From the NCBI GenBank assembly GCA_002254285.1, contig NIUZ01000012.1:1-21484 (forward strand): a DNA stretch of 21,484 nt, in the 5' to 3' direction. Positions 13,427-21,484 of the stretch are shown piece by piece. Position 1 is the stretch's first letter. Every line of letters starts with the position of its first letter. This DNA comes from Bacteroidetes bacterium 4572_112. Lineage in GTDB: Bacteria; Bacteroidota; Bacteroidia; Bacteroidales; UBA1556. The translations under genes and the position numbers were made by a program. Below the pieces are notes generated by a model. That model was given only the letters and a program-made list of their open reading frames with translations, searched no databases and was not told the DNA's origin.

Positions 13427-14944
13427 TTAATGTTTAAAATGACGTATTCCGGTAATAGCCATTGCCATTCCGTTTGCGTCGCAGTAGTCTATAGAATCTT
13501 GATCCTTAATTGATCCACCAGGTTGTACCACGGCGTTTATTCCTACAGTATGTGCAAGCTCCACATTATCGGCAAATGGGAAGAAAGCATCACTTGCAAC
13601 CACAGCACCTTTGATGCTCTTTTTGAAGTTTGAAGCTTTTTCTATTGCTTGCTTAAATGCATCAACTCGTGATGTTTCGCCTACGCCACTTGCAATTAGC
13701 TGACAATCGCGAACGATTACCATTGCATTGCTCTTGGTGTGCTTCACTATTTTATTAGCAAAAATAATGTCGTTAAGCTCTCCTGCGGTTGGCGCTACCT
13801 TGGTAACGATGTTTAAGTCGCTTTGTTGTTCAGTTTTTGAATCTGAATCTTGAACCAAGAAACCATTTAATGCAGTACGTACAGATTGCTCTGCAAACTT
13901 AGTGTTTTTTAGCTTCAGTAAAATTCTGTTTTTCTTTTTCTTAAGTATTACCAAAGCATCAGCATGAAAGCTAGGTGCTATTAGCACTTCGTAAAATAAT
14001 TTGTCAATTTCTTGTGCTGTAGCAGCGTCAATTTCTCTATTACAAACCAATACTCCACCAAAAGCAGAAATTGGATCACCCTCTAAAGCTCTGTGCCACG
14101 ATTCCAAAACAGTATCTCTGCTGGCAAGTCCGCAAGCGTTATTATGTTTCAAAACAGCAAAAGTAGTATCTTCATAATCAGCAATAAGTCTTACTGCTGC
14201 ATCAATATCAAGTATGTTGTTATAAGAAATTTCTTTGCCATGCAATTGCTCCAATACCTCGTTCATATTTCCGAAGAAATATCCATTTTGATGAGGGTTT
14301 TCGCCATAACGCAATGTTTTGGCAGCATCCTCGCTCAAGCGTAGGTTATTGATTTTTTTGTCGGCATTAAAATAATTGAAGATAGCAGTATCGTAATTTG
14401 AACTTACAGCAAAAGCCTTAGCAGCATATTGCTTACGGTCTTCAATTGTGGTACTAGCATTATTTTCGTCCATCAATTTCTCAAAATCAGCATAAACATC
14501 TGCCGATGGAACAATTATGACATCCTTAAAATTCTTTGCAGCAGCACGAATAAGAGAAATCCCTCCGATATCAATTTTCTCAATAATGGTAGATTCGTCG
14601 GTGGTGCTTGCCACAGTCTTTTCGAAAGGATAAAGATCAACAATCACTAGGTCGAATTGTGGAATCTCATATGAGTTTAATTCGTCCAAATCTGATTGCA
14701 ATTCTCTACGAGCAAGAATTCCACCAAATACCTTTGGATGAAGAGTTTTAACCCTGCCACCAAGTATACTTGGGTAGCTTGTTAGGTCCTCAACTTTATG
14801 GGCTTTTATGCCTAATTCTTCAATATAATTATACGTACCGCCAGTGGAGTATAGCTGTACATCATTTTTGTCTAATGTTTTAAGGATATTTTCGAGGCCT
14901 TCTTTATGAAAAACCGACACCAAGGCATTCTTAATCTTACGCAT
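13427..14944 (-). CDS. purH: Bifunctional AICAR transformylase / IMP cyclohydrolase
   Basis: This 505-residue enzyme performs the last two steps of IMP synthesis. The N-terminal MGS-like cyclohydrolase domain (about 1-190) contains STGGT (33-37), GGRVKTLHPK (62-71) and DLYPFEKT (103-110). The C-terminal transformylase contains LRYGENPHQ (211-219), the catalytic Lys266-His267 in VLKHNNACG, and ASDAFFPFADNVE near the end. All expected motifs are present. The gene is the first of the purH-mreBCD block, an arrangement common in Bacteroidota. The ATG is followed directly by the RKIKNALVSV strand seen in the family. Confidence 0.97.
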   Translation of the reverse strand: MRKIKNALVSVFHKEGLENILKTLDKNDVQLYSTGGTYNYIEELGIKAHKVEDLTSYPSILGGRVKTLHPKVFGGILARRELQSDLDELNSYEIPQFDLVIVDLYPFEKTVASTTDESTIIEKIDIGGISLIRAAAKNFKDVIIVPSADVYADFEKLMDENNASTTIEDRKQYAAKAFAVSSNYDTAIFNYFNADKKINNLRLSEDAAKTLRYGENPHQNGYFFGNMNEVLEQLHGKEISYNNILDIDAAVRLIADYEDTTFAVLKHNNACGLASRDTVLESWHRALEGDPISAFGGVLVCNREIDAATAQEIDKLFYEVLIAPSFHADALVILKKKKNRILLKLKNTKFAEQSVRTALNGFLVQDSDSKTEQQSDLNIVTKVAPTAGELNDIIFANKIVKHTKSNAMVIVRDCQLIASGVGETSRVDAFKQAIEKASNFKKSIKGAVVASDAFFPFADNVELAHTVGINAVVQPGGSIKDQDSIDYCDANGMAMAITGIRHFKH

Positions 14945-14980
14945 AGATTTGATTTTAAAATATTGTTTGCCAATGTATTA

Positions 14981-14988
14981 CAAATGTA
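14981..14988 (-). promoter_or_regulatory. purH-mreB promoter (-7 box)
   Basis: The minus strand reads TACATTTG, 36 nt upstream of the purH ATG, matching TAnnTTTG. No good -33 element, purine riboswitch or operator was recognised in the leader. Confidence 0.45.
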
Positions 14989-15191
14989 AATACTATTGTG
15001 ATAACGTTCATTTTCGTGTATTGCAAATCTAATGAAACTAATTGTTTAATCACGAATTATTTTCAGCTTTTTTCAGCTTTTTTTGCTTATTTATTAACAG
15101 GGGTGTTTGAGAAAAAAGGACTAGGATCCTTCGGTAAAAACTCAGGAGGACTAGGATAAGGAAAAAGTTAATCAGGATTAAGATTCTGCGA

Positions 15192-15293
15192 CCCCCGATA
15201 GGAATCGGGAGAAGCAGACTTGTACAAGTTATTACAAACTTTGTGGTATCTATAACAGATTGCTTCACTGCGTTCGCAAAATTGCTGCTTCGA
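15192..15293 (+). repeat. ~100-bp intergenic repeat, copy 1
   Basis: Begins with a CCCGAT-AGGA-ATCGGG hairpin (15194-15209), then GAAGCAG, a shared core ACAAACTTTGTGGTATCTAT (15234-15253), and ends with CTGCTTCG. GAAGCAG and CTGCTTC form short terminal inverted repeats. The inner hairpin of copies 2 and 3 is replaced here by TTCACTGCGTTCGCAA. Same orientation as the other copies. Confidence 0.85.
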
Positions 15294-15371
15294 AGCAACA
15301 ACCAACCAACCAACAAACCTTTAGCCAAAAATCATAAGGAATTAAAACTGTTTTCCAATAAAAAAATACCG

Positions 15372-15379
15372 TACTTTTG
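15372..15379 (+). promoter_or_regulatory. Promoter of the beta-barrel protein gene (-7 box)
   Basis: TACTTTTG, an exact TAnnTTTG match, 52 bp before the ATG at 15432, with A/T-rich leader and no other start between. Confidence 0.5.
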
Positions 15380-15431
15380 ATTTATAATACTAATTACAAA
15401 ACCGAATTATACTGACAATTAAAATATAAAC

Positions 15432-16037
15432 ATGAAACAGTTATTGAAAATAATGCAACTGGCTTTGTTGTTAACCCTTACAACGAATTTATTTAGCCAA
15501 GAAGTGAAAATTACAACAGATTATGGTTTTGCAGGATACGGCAATCCTGTTGATGGATATGCTTTTTCTTTTGATGTAGGTATTCCACTTTTTAAATCAG
15601 TAGAGATTGACCCGTCATTTTCATTTTATTCGAATGTAAAAAATGGCGAAATAAATTATTTCTGGAATAAAAACGAACTAAGCACTACAATTGATGAAAA
15701 GGTAAGTGGAAATATGGCCGCAGATATGTTATTATACATAAACGTTAACCCCTTTGTGTGGTTTAATAACTCTAAATTAAATAATGTTGATTTTGGAATT
15801 GGAGTAGGCTATGGTTTAAAGGTTTTCTCAAATTATCATTATGAATACGAGAATAAAGTAACAAGCATTATTACCAAAGCTGGAATCGCTCCATCACTTT
15901 CGGCAAAGCTATATTATAATTACCATATTAAAAATTACTTCATTGGAGCAATGATTGGAGTGAAAGAATTAAATGATGAAGGAGTTTCAATTATCAGCTT
16001 TAGGTTTGGTATTAAACTTAATAATGCGAAAGAGTAG
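15432..16037 (+). CDS. Exported outer-membrane beta-barrel-type protein of unknown function
   Basis: This 201-residue protein has a clear Sec signal peptide (hydrophobic residues 9-20, likely cleavage after NLFSQ, residue 23). The rest alternates short amphipathic strands with aromatic ends: SFDVGIPLF, DFGIGVGYGLKVF, LSAKLYYNYH, YFIGAMIGVKEL and a final SIISFRFGIKLNN. This is the pattern of a small eight-stranded porin-like or OmpW/OmpX-size barrel. I recognise no specific family. It has its own promoter, and repeat copies sit on both sides (copy 2 begins two bases after its stop codon). Confidence 0.75.
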   Translation: MKQLLKIMQLALLLTLTTNLFSQEVKITTDYGFAGYGNPVDGYAFSFDVGIPLFKSVEIDPSFSFYSNVKNGEINYFWNKNELSTTIDEKVSGNMAADMLLYINVNPFVWFNNSKLNNVDFGIGVGYGLKVFSNYHYEYENKVTSIITKAGIAPSLSAKLYYNYHIKNYFIGAMIGVKELNDEGVSIISFRFGIKLNNAKE

Positions 16038-16038
16038 G

Positions 16039-16149
16039 ACCCGATAGGAATCGGGAGAAGCAGACTTATACTAGCTATCACAAACTTTGTGGTATCTATA
16101 AAAAGATTGCGTCTCCCGAGAAATCGGGATCGCAAAGTTGCTGCTTCGA
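16039..16149 (+). repeat. ~100-bp intergenic repeat, copy 2
   Basis: Contains the CCCGAT/ATCGGG hairpin (16040-16055), GAAGCAG, the ACAAACTTTGTGGTATCTAT core, and a nested stem: TTGCG...CGCAA outside and TCCCGA-GAAA-TCGGGA inside, with a GAAA tetraloop. It ends CTGCTTCGAA. The good nested stem suggests an element that folds as RNA or single-stranded DNA. It starts two bases after the preceding gene and could also act as that gene's 3' hairpin. Confidence 0.9.
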
Positions 16150-16194
16150 ACTAACAGCCAACAAACCTTTCCACTAGGAACACAGTATTTTACA

Positions 16195-16202
16195 TATATT
16201 TG
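16195..16202 (+). promoter_or_regulatory. Promoter of the SBBP-repeat gene (-7 box)
   Basis: TATATTTG, an exact TAnnTTTG match, 30 bp before the ATG at 16233. It lies beyond the end of repeat copy 2, so the gene has an independent promoter. Confidence 0.55.
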
Positions 16203-16232
16203 TAATCCATAAAACGTTAAGATCAAAAGAAT

Positions 16233-17924
16233 ATGAAAAAAGTAAGAATTATTATTGTCATATTATGTTTTTCAAATATCTTAATTGCGCAAACCCCTGT
16301 TTTAGATTGGACATATAAAATAGGGGCAAGCTCATGGGATTTAGGGTGGTCAACAACGATAGATAATAGTGGAAACATATATTTCACAGGAGAATTTTCG
16401 GATACCGTTGATTTTGATCCAGGTATAGGAGTGGAGAATTTAATTTCTGCAGGATCTACAGATTGTTTTTTACAGAAGGTAAATTCAGAAGGGAATCTAA
16501 TTTGGGCGAAACGTATTGGAGGGACAACCAGTGATGGTGCTCAAGCTGTCACAACGGATAATCAGGGTAATGTATATGTAACGGGCTATTTTTCAGGTAC
16601 TGTATATTTTGATATTTCTAATAGTAATTCTATGCTTATTGCTGTAGGTATATTTGATGGTTTTATTTTGAAGTTAGATTCTAACGGTAGTTTTATTTGG
16701 GTAAAGCATATTGCAGCATCTAATGCATCAAAAGGATGGGGCATTTCAATTGATATATTAGGTAATGTGTGCACTGTGGGTTGCTTTGATGGTATTGCAG
16801 ATTTTGATCCTGGAGCTGGCATTATGAATTTAACTTGCTCATATCCATATGCTGATGTTTTTGTTCAGAAACTAGATTCTAATGGTGTTTTTTTATGGGC
16901 AATACAAAATTCTGTTAGAGATATGTATAATGAGGTGGCAATTAACACCGATATTAATGGAAACATTATAATAACAGGTTATTTTAGAGAAACTGTAGAT
17001 TTTGACCCCGGACCAGGCGTTTATGATATAACTGCTTTTTGGGCAGATGATATATTTATACAAAAACTAGATACTGCTGGGGGCTTAGTTTGGGTTAAAC
17101 ATATGGGAAATGATGGTGGTGAGTTTGGAACTGCTGTAACATCAGATCCCTATGGAAATGTTGTGAGTACGGGTTATTTTGGTGGACTAATTGATTTTGA
17201 TCCAGGTCCAGGAATTTTTAATTTAGTGTCTAATGGAGGTAAAGATATTTATGTTCAGAAATTGAGTAGTAATGGATCTTTACTATGGGTAAAACAGATT
17301 GGTGGTTATTTAGATGATATGAGTAGATCTATTACTATGGACAATGAAGGTAATCTATATATTACAGGTGGGTTTAGCGGTACTGTAGATTTTGACCCTG
17401 GTATAGGCGTTGCTTCTATAAATTCTGCTGGTGGATATGATATCTATATTTTAAAATTAGATAGTTTAGGAGAATTTGTTTGGGTAGTACAGATGGGTGG
17501 TACAGAAGATCAATATGGTTATTCAATAGATACAGATAATAATGGTAATGTTTATTCTACAGGTTTTTTTGCGGGGATAGTAGATTTTGATCCTGGTACT
17601 GGAGTACATAATCTAAGCTGTGATGGAATATGGGATGTTTTTGCTCTAAAGTTAAGTCAATCAACAGGAACGTATGTTAAAGAAAATGATTTCAATAGTC
17701 TTAGTGTATTTCCAAACCCTACAGTGGGTTCTGTAAATATTGATTTAAGAAGATTTAAAGATGTAGATATTGAAATTAGTTCTATAAATGGTGGAATAGT
17801 GTATTCTAAATACGGTGTGAAAGAACAAATACTAAATGTTGAATTAAATGTTAGTCCTGGTGTTTATTTTATAAGATTATCCTCAAATAAATATCACCAA
17901 ATAAATAAGATAATAGTTAAATAA
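16233..17924 (+). CDS. Secreted beta-propeller (SBBP-repeat) protein with T9SS sorting domain
   Basis: This 563-residue protein has a signal peptide (about 1-19), seven repeats of 65-66 residues and a C-terminal T9SS sorting domain (about 489-563: SVFPNPTVGSVNI, then SPGVYFIRLSS and a KIIVK end). Each repeat carries the pattern D..GNVY.TG.F.GTVDFDPG followed by D.F.QKLDSNG...WVK. DFDPG occurs at 60, 190, 256, 321, 386 and 451. At 125 it is replaced by YFDIS, so repeat two is degenerate. Seven units fit a seven-bladed propeller, and the acidic DFDPG loops could bind calcium, though this is a guess. Its ligand or enzymatic role is unknown. It should be exported by Sec and then by type IX secretion. 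Confidence 0.88.
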   Translation: MKKVRIIIVILCFSNILIAQTPVLDWTYKIGASSWDLGWSTTIDNSGNIYFTGEFSDTVDFDPGIGVENLISAGSTDCFLQKVNSEGNLIWAKRIGGTTSDGAQAVTTDNQGNVYVTGYFSGTVYFDISNSNSMLIAVGIFDGFILKLDSNGSFIWVKHIAASNASKGWGISIDILGNVCTVGCFDGIADFDPGAGIMNLTCSYPYADVFVQKLDSNGVFLWAIQNSVRDMYNEVAINTDINGNIIITGYFRETVDFDPGPGVYDITAFWADDIFIQKLDTAGGLVWVKHMGNDGGEFGTAVTSDPYGNVVSTGYFGGLIDFDPGPGIFNLVSNGGKDIYVQKLSSNGSLLWVKQIGGYLDDMSRSITMDNEGNLYITGGFSGTVDFDPGIGVASINSAGGYDIYILKLDSLGEFVWVVQMGGTEDQYGYSIDTDNNGNVYSTGFFAGIVDFDPGTGVHNLSCDGIWDVFALKLSQSTGTYVKENDFNSLSVFPNPTVGSVNIDLRRFKDVDIEISSINGGIVYSKYGVKEQILNVELNVSPGVYFIRLSSNKYHQINKIIVK

Positions 17925-17962
17925 AATTTGTCAATAATATAAGCTCAAAGGCTCTCTGGTGG

Positions 17963-18065
17963 TGATTAGGGAAAGCAGGTTTATACAAGCTATTACAAAC
18001 TTTGTGGTATCTATAAAAAAGATTGCGTCTCCCGAGAAATCGGGATCGCAAAGTTGCTGCTTCGA
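17963..18065 (+). repeat. ~100-bp intergenic repeat, copy 3
   Basis: The core ACAAACTTTGTGGTATCTAT and the nested GAAA-tetraloop stem are identical to copy 2, but the first hairpin is eroded (GATTAGGGAAAGCAG in place of GAATCGGGAGAAGCAG). It ends CTGCTTCGAG. It follows the SBBP gene by about 40 bp, in the same orientation. Confidence 0.88.
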
Positions 18066-18155
18066 GTAAATTTTTACGAAACCCCAAATAACAAATAAAC
18101 CATATTTATAATCCTTTCTTTTGGCACAAGAGTTGGTGTATTAGCATTTTATCTA

Positions 18156-19139
18156 ATGACTAACTTCAATCATAAAAAACGAATTCAAATGCACAGATTA
18201 AGAAATTATGCCATAATAATTCCATTCCTTTTATTGTTGTTTTCGTGTTCTGAAAAGTATGAAATAGAAAACAATATTGATGCCGACAAGATTGTTATAG
18301 AGGGCTTTATTTTTAATCATGATGAGATATTAATTCCAAATAGATATAATGACACTAACACTTATTCGAGTTATGTGAAAATCCATAAGATAAATTCTAC
18401 TCTTAGTTCAATTGATGAAGGATATCATGAAAATGGTATTGGAATTCCCAATGCCTTAGTAATTATCTCAGATGAAATAGGCAACATTGATACATTACAG
18501 CATATTGATTGTAGGGGATTTGATTTATCAAATTACGGACATTATACTAAATGTGGTTTCAAAGGAGTGCCAAATAGGAAATACTATTTATATGTTAAGC
18601 TTGATGATAAAGAATATACTGCCGAAGCATTTATGCCCAATGTACCAAAGCTTGATTCTATACATATTCCTGATGATTTTTTTGAGGATGGAAGTGTTGA
18701 AAAGAATTTTATTGAAGGAATAAAAGTCTTTTTTAATGAACCCACTAATACTAAAGATTATTACCTATTCACCATCGAATATCACACGAATATTTCAAAT
18801 TTTGCGTCAAATATGAAAACCATTATTGATGATAAGTTCTTATCTACGGATATAATCACCAATGGTTTTATGTTGGATGATGGGCAAAATAAAGAATTTT
18901 GGATAAACAATTATTACGCTTTGCAACTTTATTTGCGCAGTGGTGACCCTATAACAGTTTTGATGCATGGGATTACAAAAGACGCTTATGATTTTCAAAG
19001 AACGTTAATGTCGCAAGTAAATAATGATGGAGGGGTGTTTTCGCCAACGCCTGCAACACCCAAAGGGAATATAAGCAATGGAGCATATGGCTATTTCAGA
19101 GCTTCACCAGTTTCAATTATTACAGGATATAAAAACTAA
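18156..19139 (+). CDS. DUF4249-family outer-membrane lipoprotein
   Basis: The frame encodes 327 residues with a lipoprotein signal, IIPFLLLLFSC (lipobox Cys31 counted from the first ATG). Met12 (ATG at 18189) is the more likely start, because it puts the signal at the N-terminus and is preceded by an A-rich stretch, whereas the first ATG has no such context. DADKIVIEGFI, then PNALVIISDE and YYLYVKLDDKEYTAEAFMPNVPKLD are typical of DUF4249 proteins, which have Ig-like folds and accompany TonB-dependent receptors in Bacteroidota. Here the gene precedes its receptor by 21 bp, so the two form one operon. It probably acts as a surface or periplasmic partner in uptake. Substrate is unknown. Confidence 0.82.
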   Translation: MTNFNHKKRIQMHRLRNYAIIIPFLLLLFSCSEKYEIENNIDADKIVIEGFIFNHDEILIPNRYNDTNTYSSYVKIHKINSTLSSIDEGYHENGIGIPNALVIISDEIGNIDTLQHIDCRGFDLSNYGHYTKCGFKGVPNRKYYLYVKLDDKEYTAEAFMPNVPKLDSIHIPDDFFEDGSVEKNFIEGIKVFFNEPTNTKDYYLFTIEYHTNISNFASNMKTIIDDKFLSTDIITNGFMLDDGQNKEFWINNYYALQLYLRSGDPITVLMHGITKDAYDFQRTLMSQVNNDGGVFSPTPATPKGNISNGAYGYFRASPVSIITGYKN

Positions 19140-19160
19140 TACAGATTTACAATAACATAA

Positions 19161-21484
19161 ATGGTAATTAAATACTTAACTCACATATTCACAATATTTA
19201 TTTTGTTTGTGGTGTTCAATGCACACTCTCAGAATAGGCATATTTATGGTGTTATTTCTGCTGCTAATACAGGAGAGCTAATAGTGGGATGCAATATTTA
19301 TTTAGCTGATAAATCAAAAGGAGTTACCACAAATGCTTATGGTTATTATTCATTAGAACTGGAGGGTGCAAATCAAAGAGTTGTGTTTTCGTATATAGGT
19401 TATCAAACCGATACCTTCAGATTCGATTTAAGCAAAGACAGTCTTTTTAATTATAGTCTTATTGAGAGTAATACCGCGCTAACCCAAGTAGAGATAAAAG
19501 CAGAACAGCGTACCAAAGCAAGTGTTGGACAAATAGCAATTAATACTGCTGATGTTAAATCTATTCCTGCGGTTATGGGTGAGCCAGATCTTATTAAAAG
19601 CATGCAACTTTTGCCGGGAGTACTTACCACTACTGAGGGTACTACAAATTTGTCGATTAGAGGAGGAAGCCATGATCAAAATTTAATACTCCTTGACGAA
19701 GCGCCTGTTTATAACCCAAGTCATGCTTTGGGCTTGGTATCTGCTTTTAACCTCGATGTAATGAAAGAAGCAACTCTTTATAAGGGATATTTTCCTGCTA
19801 ACTATGGCGGACGACTTTCGTCAGTAATAGATTTGAGGATGAAAGAAGGTAATAATAAAAAGCTTGTTTTAACAGGCGGTATTGGATTAATGGCTAGTAG
19901 AATAAGTCTTGAAATACCAATTATTAAAGACAAAACCTCAATGATAATATCTAGTAGGTTTGGCTACCCAGGAAGTACTCTTAATGGCATAAGGCAAATA
20001 AATAATATTCCAAATATTAGTATCCCGCAAATGAATAATATCCCTGAAGATAATGTTGTTTGGTTTTATGATTTGAACTTTAAAATTAATCATCAAATAA
20101 ACTCAAAAAACAAGCTCTATATTTCAACTTACACTAGTAAGGACGAGTTTGAACTTCAACCTTTGGATGCTCGCAGCAACACAAAATGGGGTAATACAAC
20201 TATTACAAGTCGATGGAATCATGTAAAAAATAGCAAAGTATTTATAAATCACACTTTACTATACAGCAACTATAATTATTCGTTGGATAGAATTAATGAT
20301 GCCAATAATTTTATATGGCAAGCGGGACTAAAGGAAAGTAATTATAAACTCGATATTGACAATTACCTTAGTCAAAAGCATAAACTGAAATATGGATTAA
20401 AACTGGGTTATCATAAGTTTAAACCAGGCGAAATTATAAAAAGTGAATCAGAAACAAATATTAAAGAATATACACTTCATAATCAGCAAGCAATTAGTGC
20501 TGACTTTTATATTTCTGATAAATATACAATTAGCAATAAGCTTGAAATTACAGTGGGAATTAGATACTCATCAATGACAAATATTGGCCCTGGTACTGAA
20601 TACCAATACAACGATGATATGAGTCAAATAATTGATACAGTAGAATATACCAATGGCGAAATAATTAAATATCAGTGGGGTTTTGAACCACGTTTAAACA
20701 CAAAATATTCAATTAATAAAACCAATACTATTCAGTTCTCATACGCAAGAACACGACAATATGTGCACTTGCTAAGTAACTCTGCCGTGGGAATGCCGAC
20801 TGATGTTTGGATTCCATCAAACAACCATATCAAGCCATCATATTCCGACCAATATTCCATTGGATATTATTATAATTATACCAAAGTGGGTGTTGATTTC
20901 TCCTTAGAATTATATTACCGAAATATTAATAATATTATTGATTTTGTGGATAATGCTAATCTGTTTCTTAATGATCAAATTGAAACACAAATATTGCCTG
21001 GTAAAAGAAAATCTTTTGGAATGGAGTTTATGGCTAAAAAAGAAATAGGCAAATTGAAAGGCTGGATTTCTTATACCTTATCAAAAACAGACCAAAAAAT
21101 AGAGGGTGTAAATATGGATAAATGGTATCCTGCATACTTTGACAAAAGGCATAATCTAGCTATCGTTATGGCCTACCCAATATCTAAAGTATTTGAGCTT
21201 GCTGCAGTATTTAAGTTTAGCTCTGGAGGGAATATTACTATCCCCAAGGAGGTATTTGTTTTTGGAGGGCGACCTTACATTGCGTACAGTGAGCGCAATG
21301 CTCATAAATTGCCAAATTATCACCGATTAGATATTTCGCTGAAATATAAAAGCAAGAAAAATATTACAAGAAAATGGAAGAGCGAATGGGTGCTTGGAAT
21401 AATGAATGTTTATAACAGAAAGAATATATTTACGGTAGATATTAGATATAAATATAACGGAGATTTACAACTATCGAAAATATA
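19161..21484 (+). CDS. TonB-dependent receptor with carboxypeptidase-like N-domain (3' end outside window)
   Basis: The frame is open from ATG 19161 to the window end (774 codons, no stop). After a signal peptide (1-23, ending NAHSQ) comes a carboxypeptidase-regulatory-like domain (about 25-105: GVISAANTGELIVGCNIYL, then TNAYGYYSLEL). The plug follows with SMQLLPGV, NLSIRGGSHDQNLILLDEAPVYNP and ANYGGRLSSVIDLRMKEG. The remainder is beta-barrel. These receptors bind a substrate and import it with energy from TonB-ExbBD. The substrate cannot be told from sequence. There is no SusD gene before it. Only the DUF4249 lipoprotein is linked, which argues against a standard glycan-utilisation pair. Confidence 0.93.
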   Translation, partial: MVIKYLTHIFTIFILFVVFNAHSQNRHIYGVISAANTGELIVGCNIYLADKSKGVTTNAYGYYSLELEGANQRVVFSYIGYQTDTFRFDLSKDSLFNYSLIESNTALTQVEIKAEQRTKASVGQIAINTADVKSIPAVMGEPDLIKSMQLLPGVLTTTEGTTNLSIRGGSHDQNLILLDEAPVYNPSHALGLVSAFNLDVMKEATLYKGYFPANYGGRLSSVIDLRMKEGNNKKLVLTGGIGLMASRISLEIPIIKDKTSMIISSRFGYPGSTLNGIRQINNIPNISIPQMNNIPEDNVVWFYDLNFKINHQINSKNKLYISTYTSKDEFELQPLDARSNTKWGNTTITSRWNHVKNSKVFINHTLLYSNYNYSLDRINDANNFIWQAGLKESNYKLDIDNYLSQKHKLKYGLKLGYHKFKPGEIIKSESETNIKEYTLHNQQAISADFYISDKYTISNKLEITVGIRYSSMTNIGPGTEYQYNDDMSQIIDTVEYTNGEIIKYQWGFEPRLNTKYSINKTNTIQFSYARTRQYVHLLSNSAVGMPTDVWIPSNNHIKPSYSDQYSIGYYYNYTKVGVDFSLELYYRNINNIIDFVDNANLFLNDQIETQILPGKRKSFGMEFMAKKEIGKLKGWISYTLSKTDQKIEGVNMDKWYPAYFDKRHNLAIVMAYPISKVFELAAVFKFSSGGNITIPKEVFVFGGRPYIAYSERNAHKLPNYHRLDISLKYKSKKNITRKWKSEWVLGIMNVYNRKNIFTVDIRYKYNGDLQLSKI

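Larger units (their letters stand above)
14945..15431. other. Gene-free region between divergent purH and the beta-barrel gene
   Basis: It holds the purH promoter candidate, a short T-rich stretch with two TTTTCAGC units (15060-15079), repeat copy 1 (15192-15293) and the promoter of the next gene. A 92-codon open frame on the minus strand runs through it but is mostly repeat sequence and low complexity, so it is not called. Confidence 0.6.

Noticed and set aside
15050..15328. Minus-strand 92-codon open frame upstream of the beta-barrel gene
   Set aside because: It runs through repeat copy 1 (reading KFVITCTSLLLPIPIG from the repeat) and low-complexity sequence. A similar peptide arises from copy 2 at 15935-16135, as expected of repeat-derived noise.
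15192..18065. Integron attC sites between gene cassettes
   Set aside because: The repeats follow genes in the same orientation, but I do not find the required GTTRRRY and RYYYAAC core sites and no integrase is in the window.

Overview
The window is AT-rich DNA from a member of the Bacteroidota. The evidence is a purH-mreB-mreC-mreD block, type IX secretion (T9SS) C-terminal sorting domains, a DUF4249 lipoprotein next to a TonB-dependent receptor, a TamL-type Omp85 lipoprotein, and many start-proximal TAnnTTTG boxes (the Bacteroidota -7 promoter element). Genus cannot be decided from the sequence.

Layout. 1-87 is the tail of a T9SS-secreted protein, followed by a strong terminator. 648-2918 (-) is tamL. 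2919-3584 is gene-free and holds a 266-bp insertion, a dnaE 3' remnant and a dispersed repeat. 3585-6213 (+) is an arsenic-type operon: arsR, a small CPKC redox protein, an ArsP-type permease gene that is broken, arsF and arsG. 6255-6408 holds a fragment of mreD fused to the first bases of tamL. 6409-9351 (-) is a short, second-type DNA polymerase III alpha gene. 9527-9815 is a dead 3' fragment of arsG containing a 27-bp palindromic insertion. 9976-10533 (+) is thpR. 10908-14944 (-) is purH-mreBCD. 15192-18065 carries three direct copies of a ~100-bp repeat separating two exported-protein genes. 18156 to the end is a DUF4249 lipoprotein plus a truncated TonB-dependent receptor.

Main inference. 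The four gene fragments (dnaE', mreD', tamL', arsG') are not random. They fit one history: a segment containing dnaE, the ars operon, probably thpR, and the mreD start was tandemly duplicated by recombination between near-identical 'RFITL' codons of tamL and mreD. The two copies then lost complementary genes. The left copy kept the ars operon and only scraps of dnaE and mreD. The right copy kept dnaE, thpR and mreD and only the tail of arsG. The right junction suggests that dnaE and tamL were once adjacent, 10 nt apart.

How the genes work together. ArsR probably controls an arsenical or organoarsenical detoxification operon in which the ArsF/ArsG arm looks intact and the ArsP arm is lost. MreBCD organise lateral wall growth. 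PurH makes IMP. TamL, the beta-barrel protein, the T9SS cargo proteins and the TonB receptor are cell-envelope functions.
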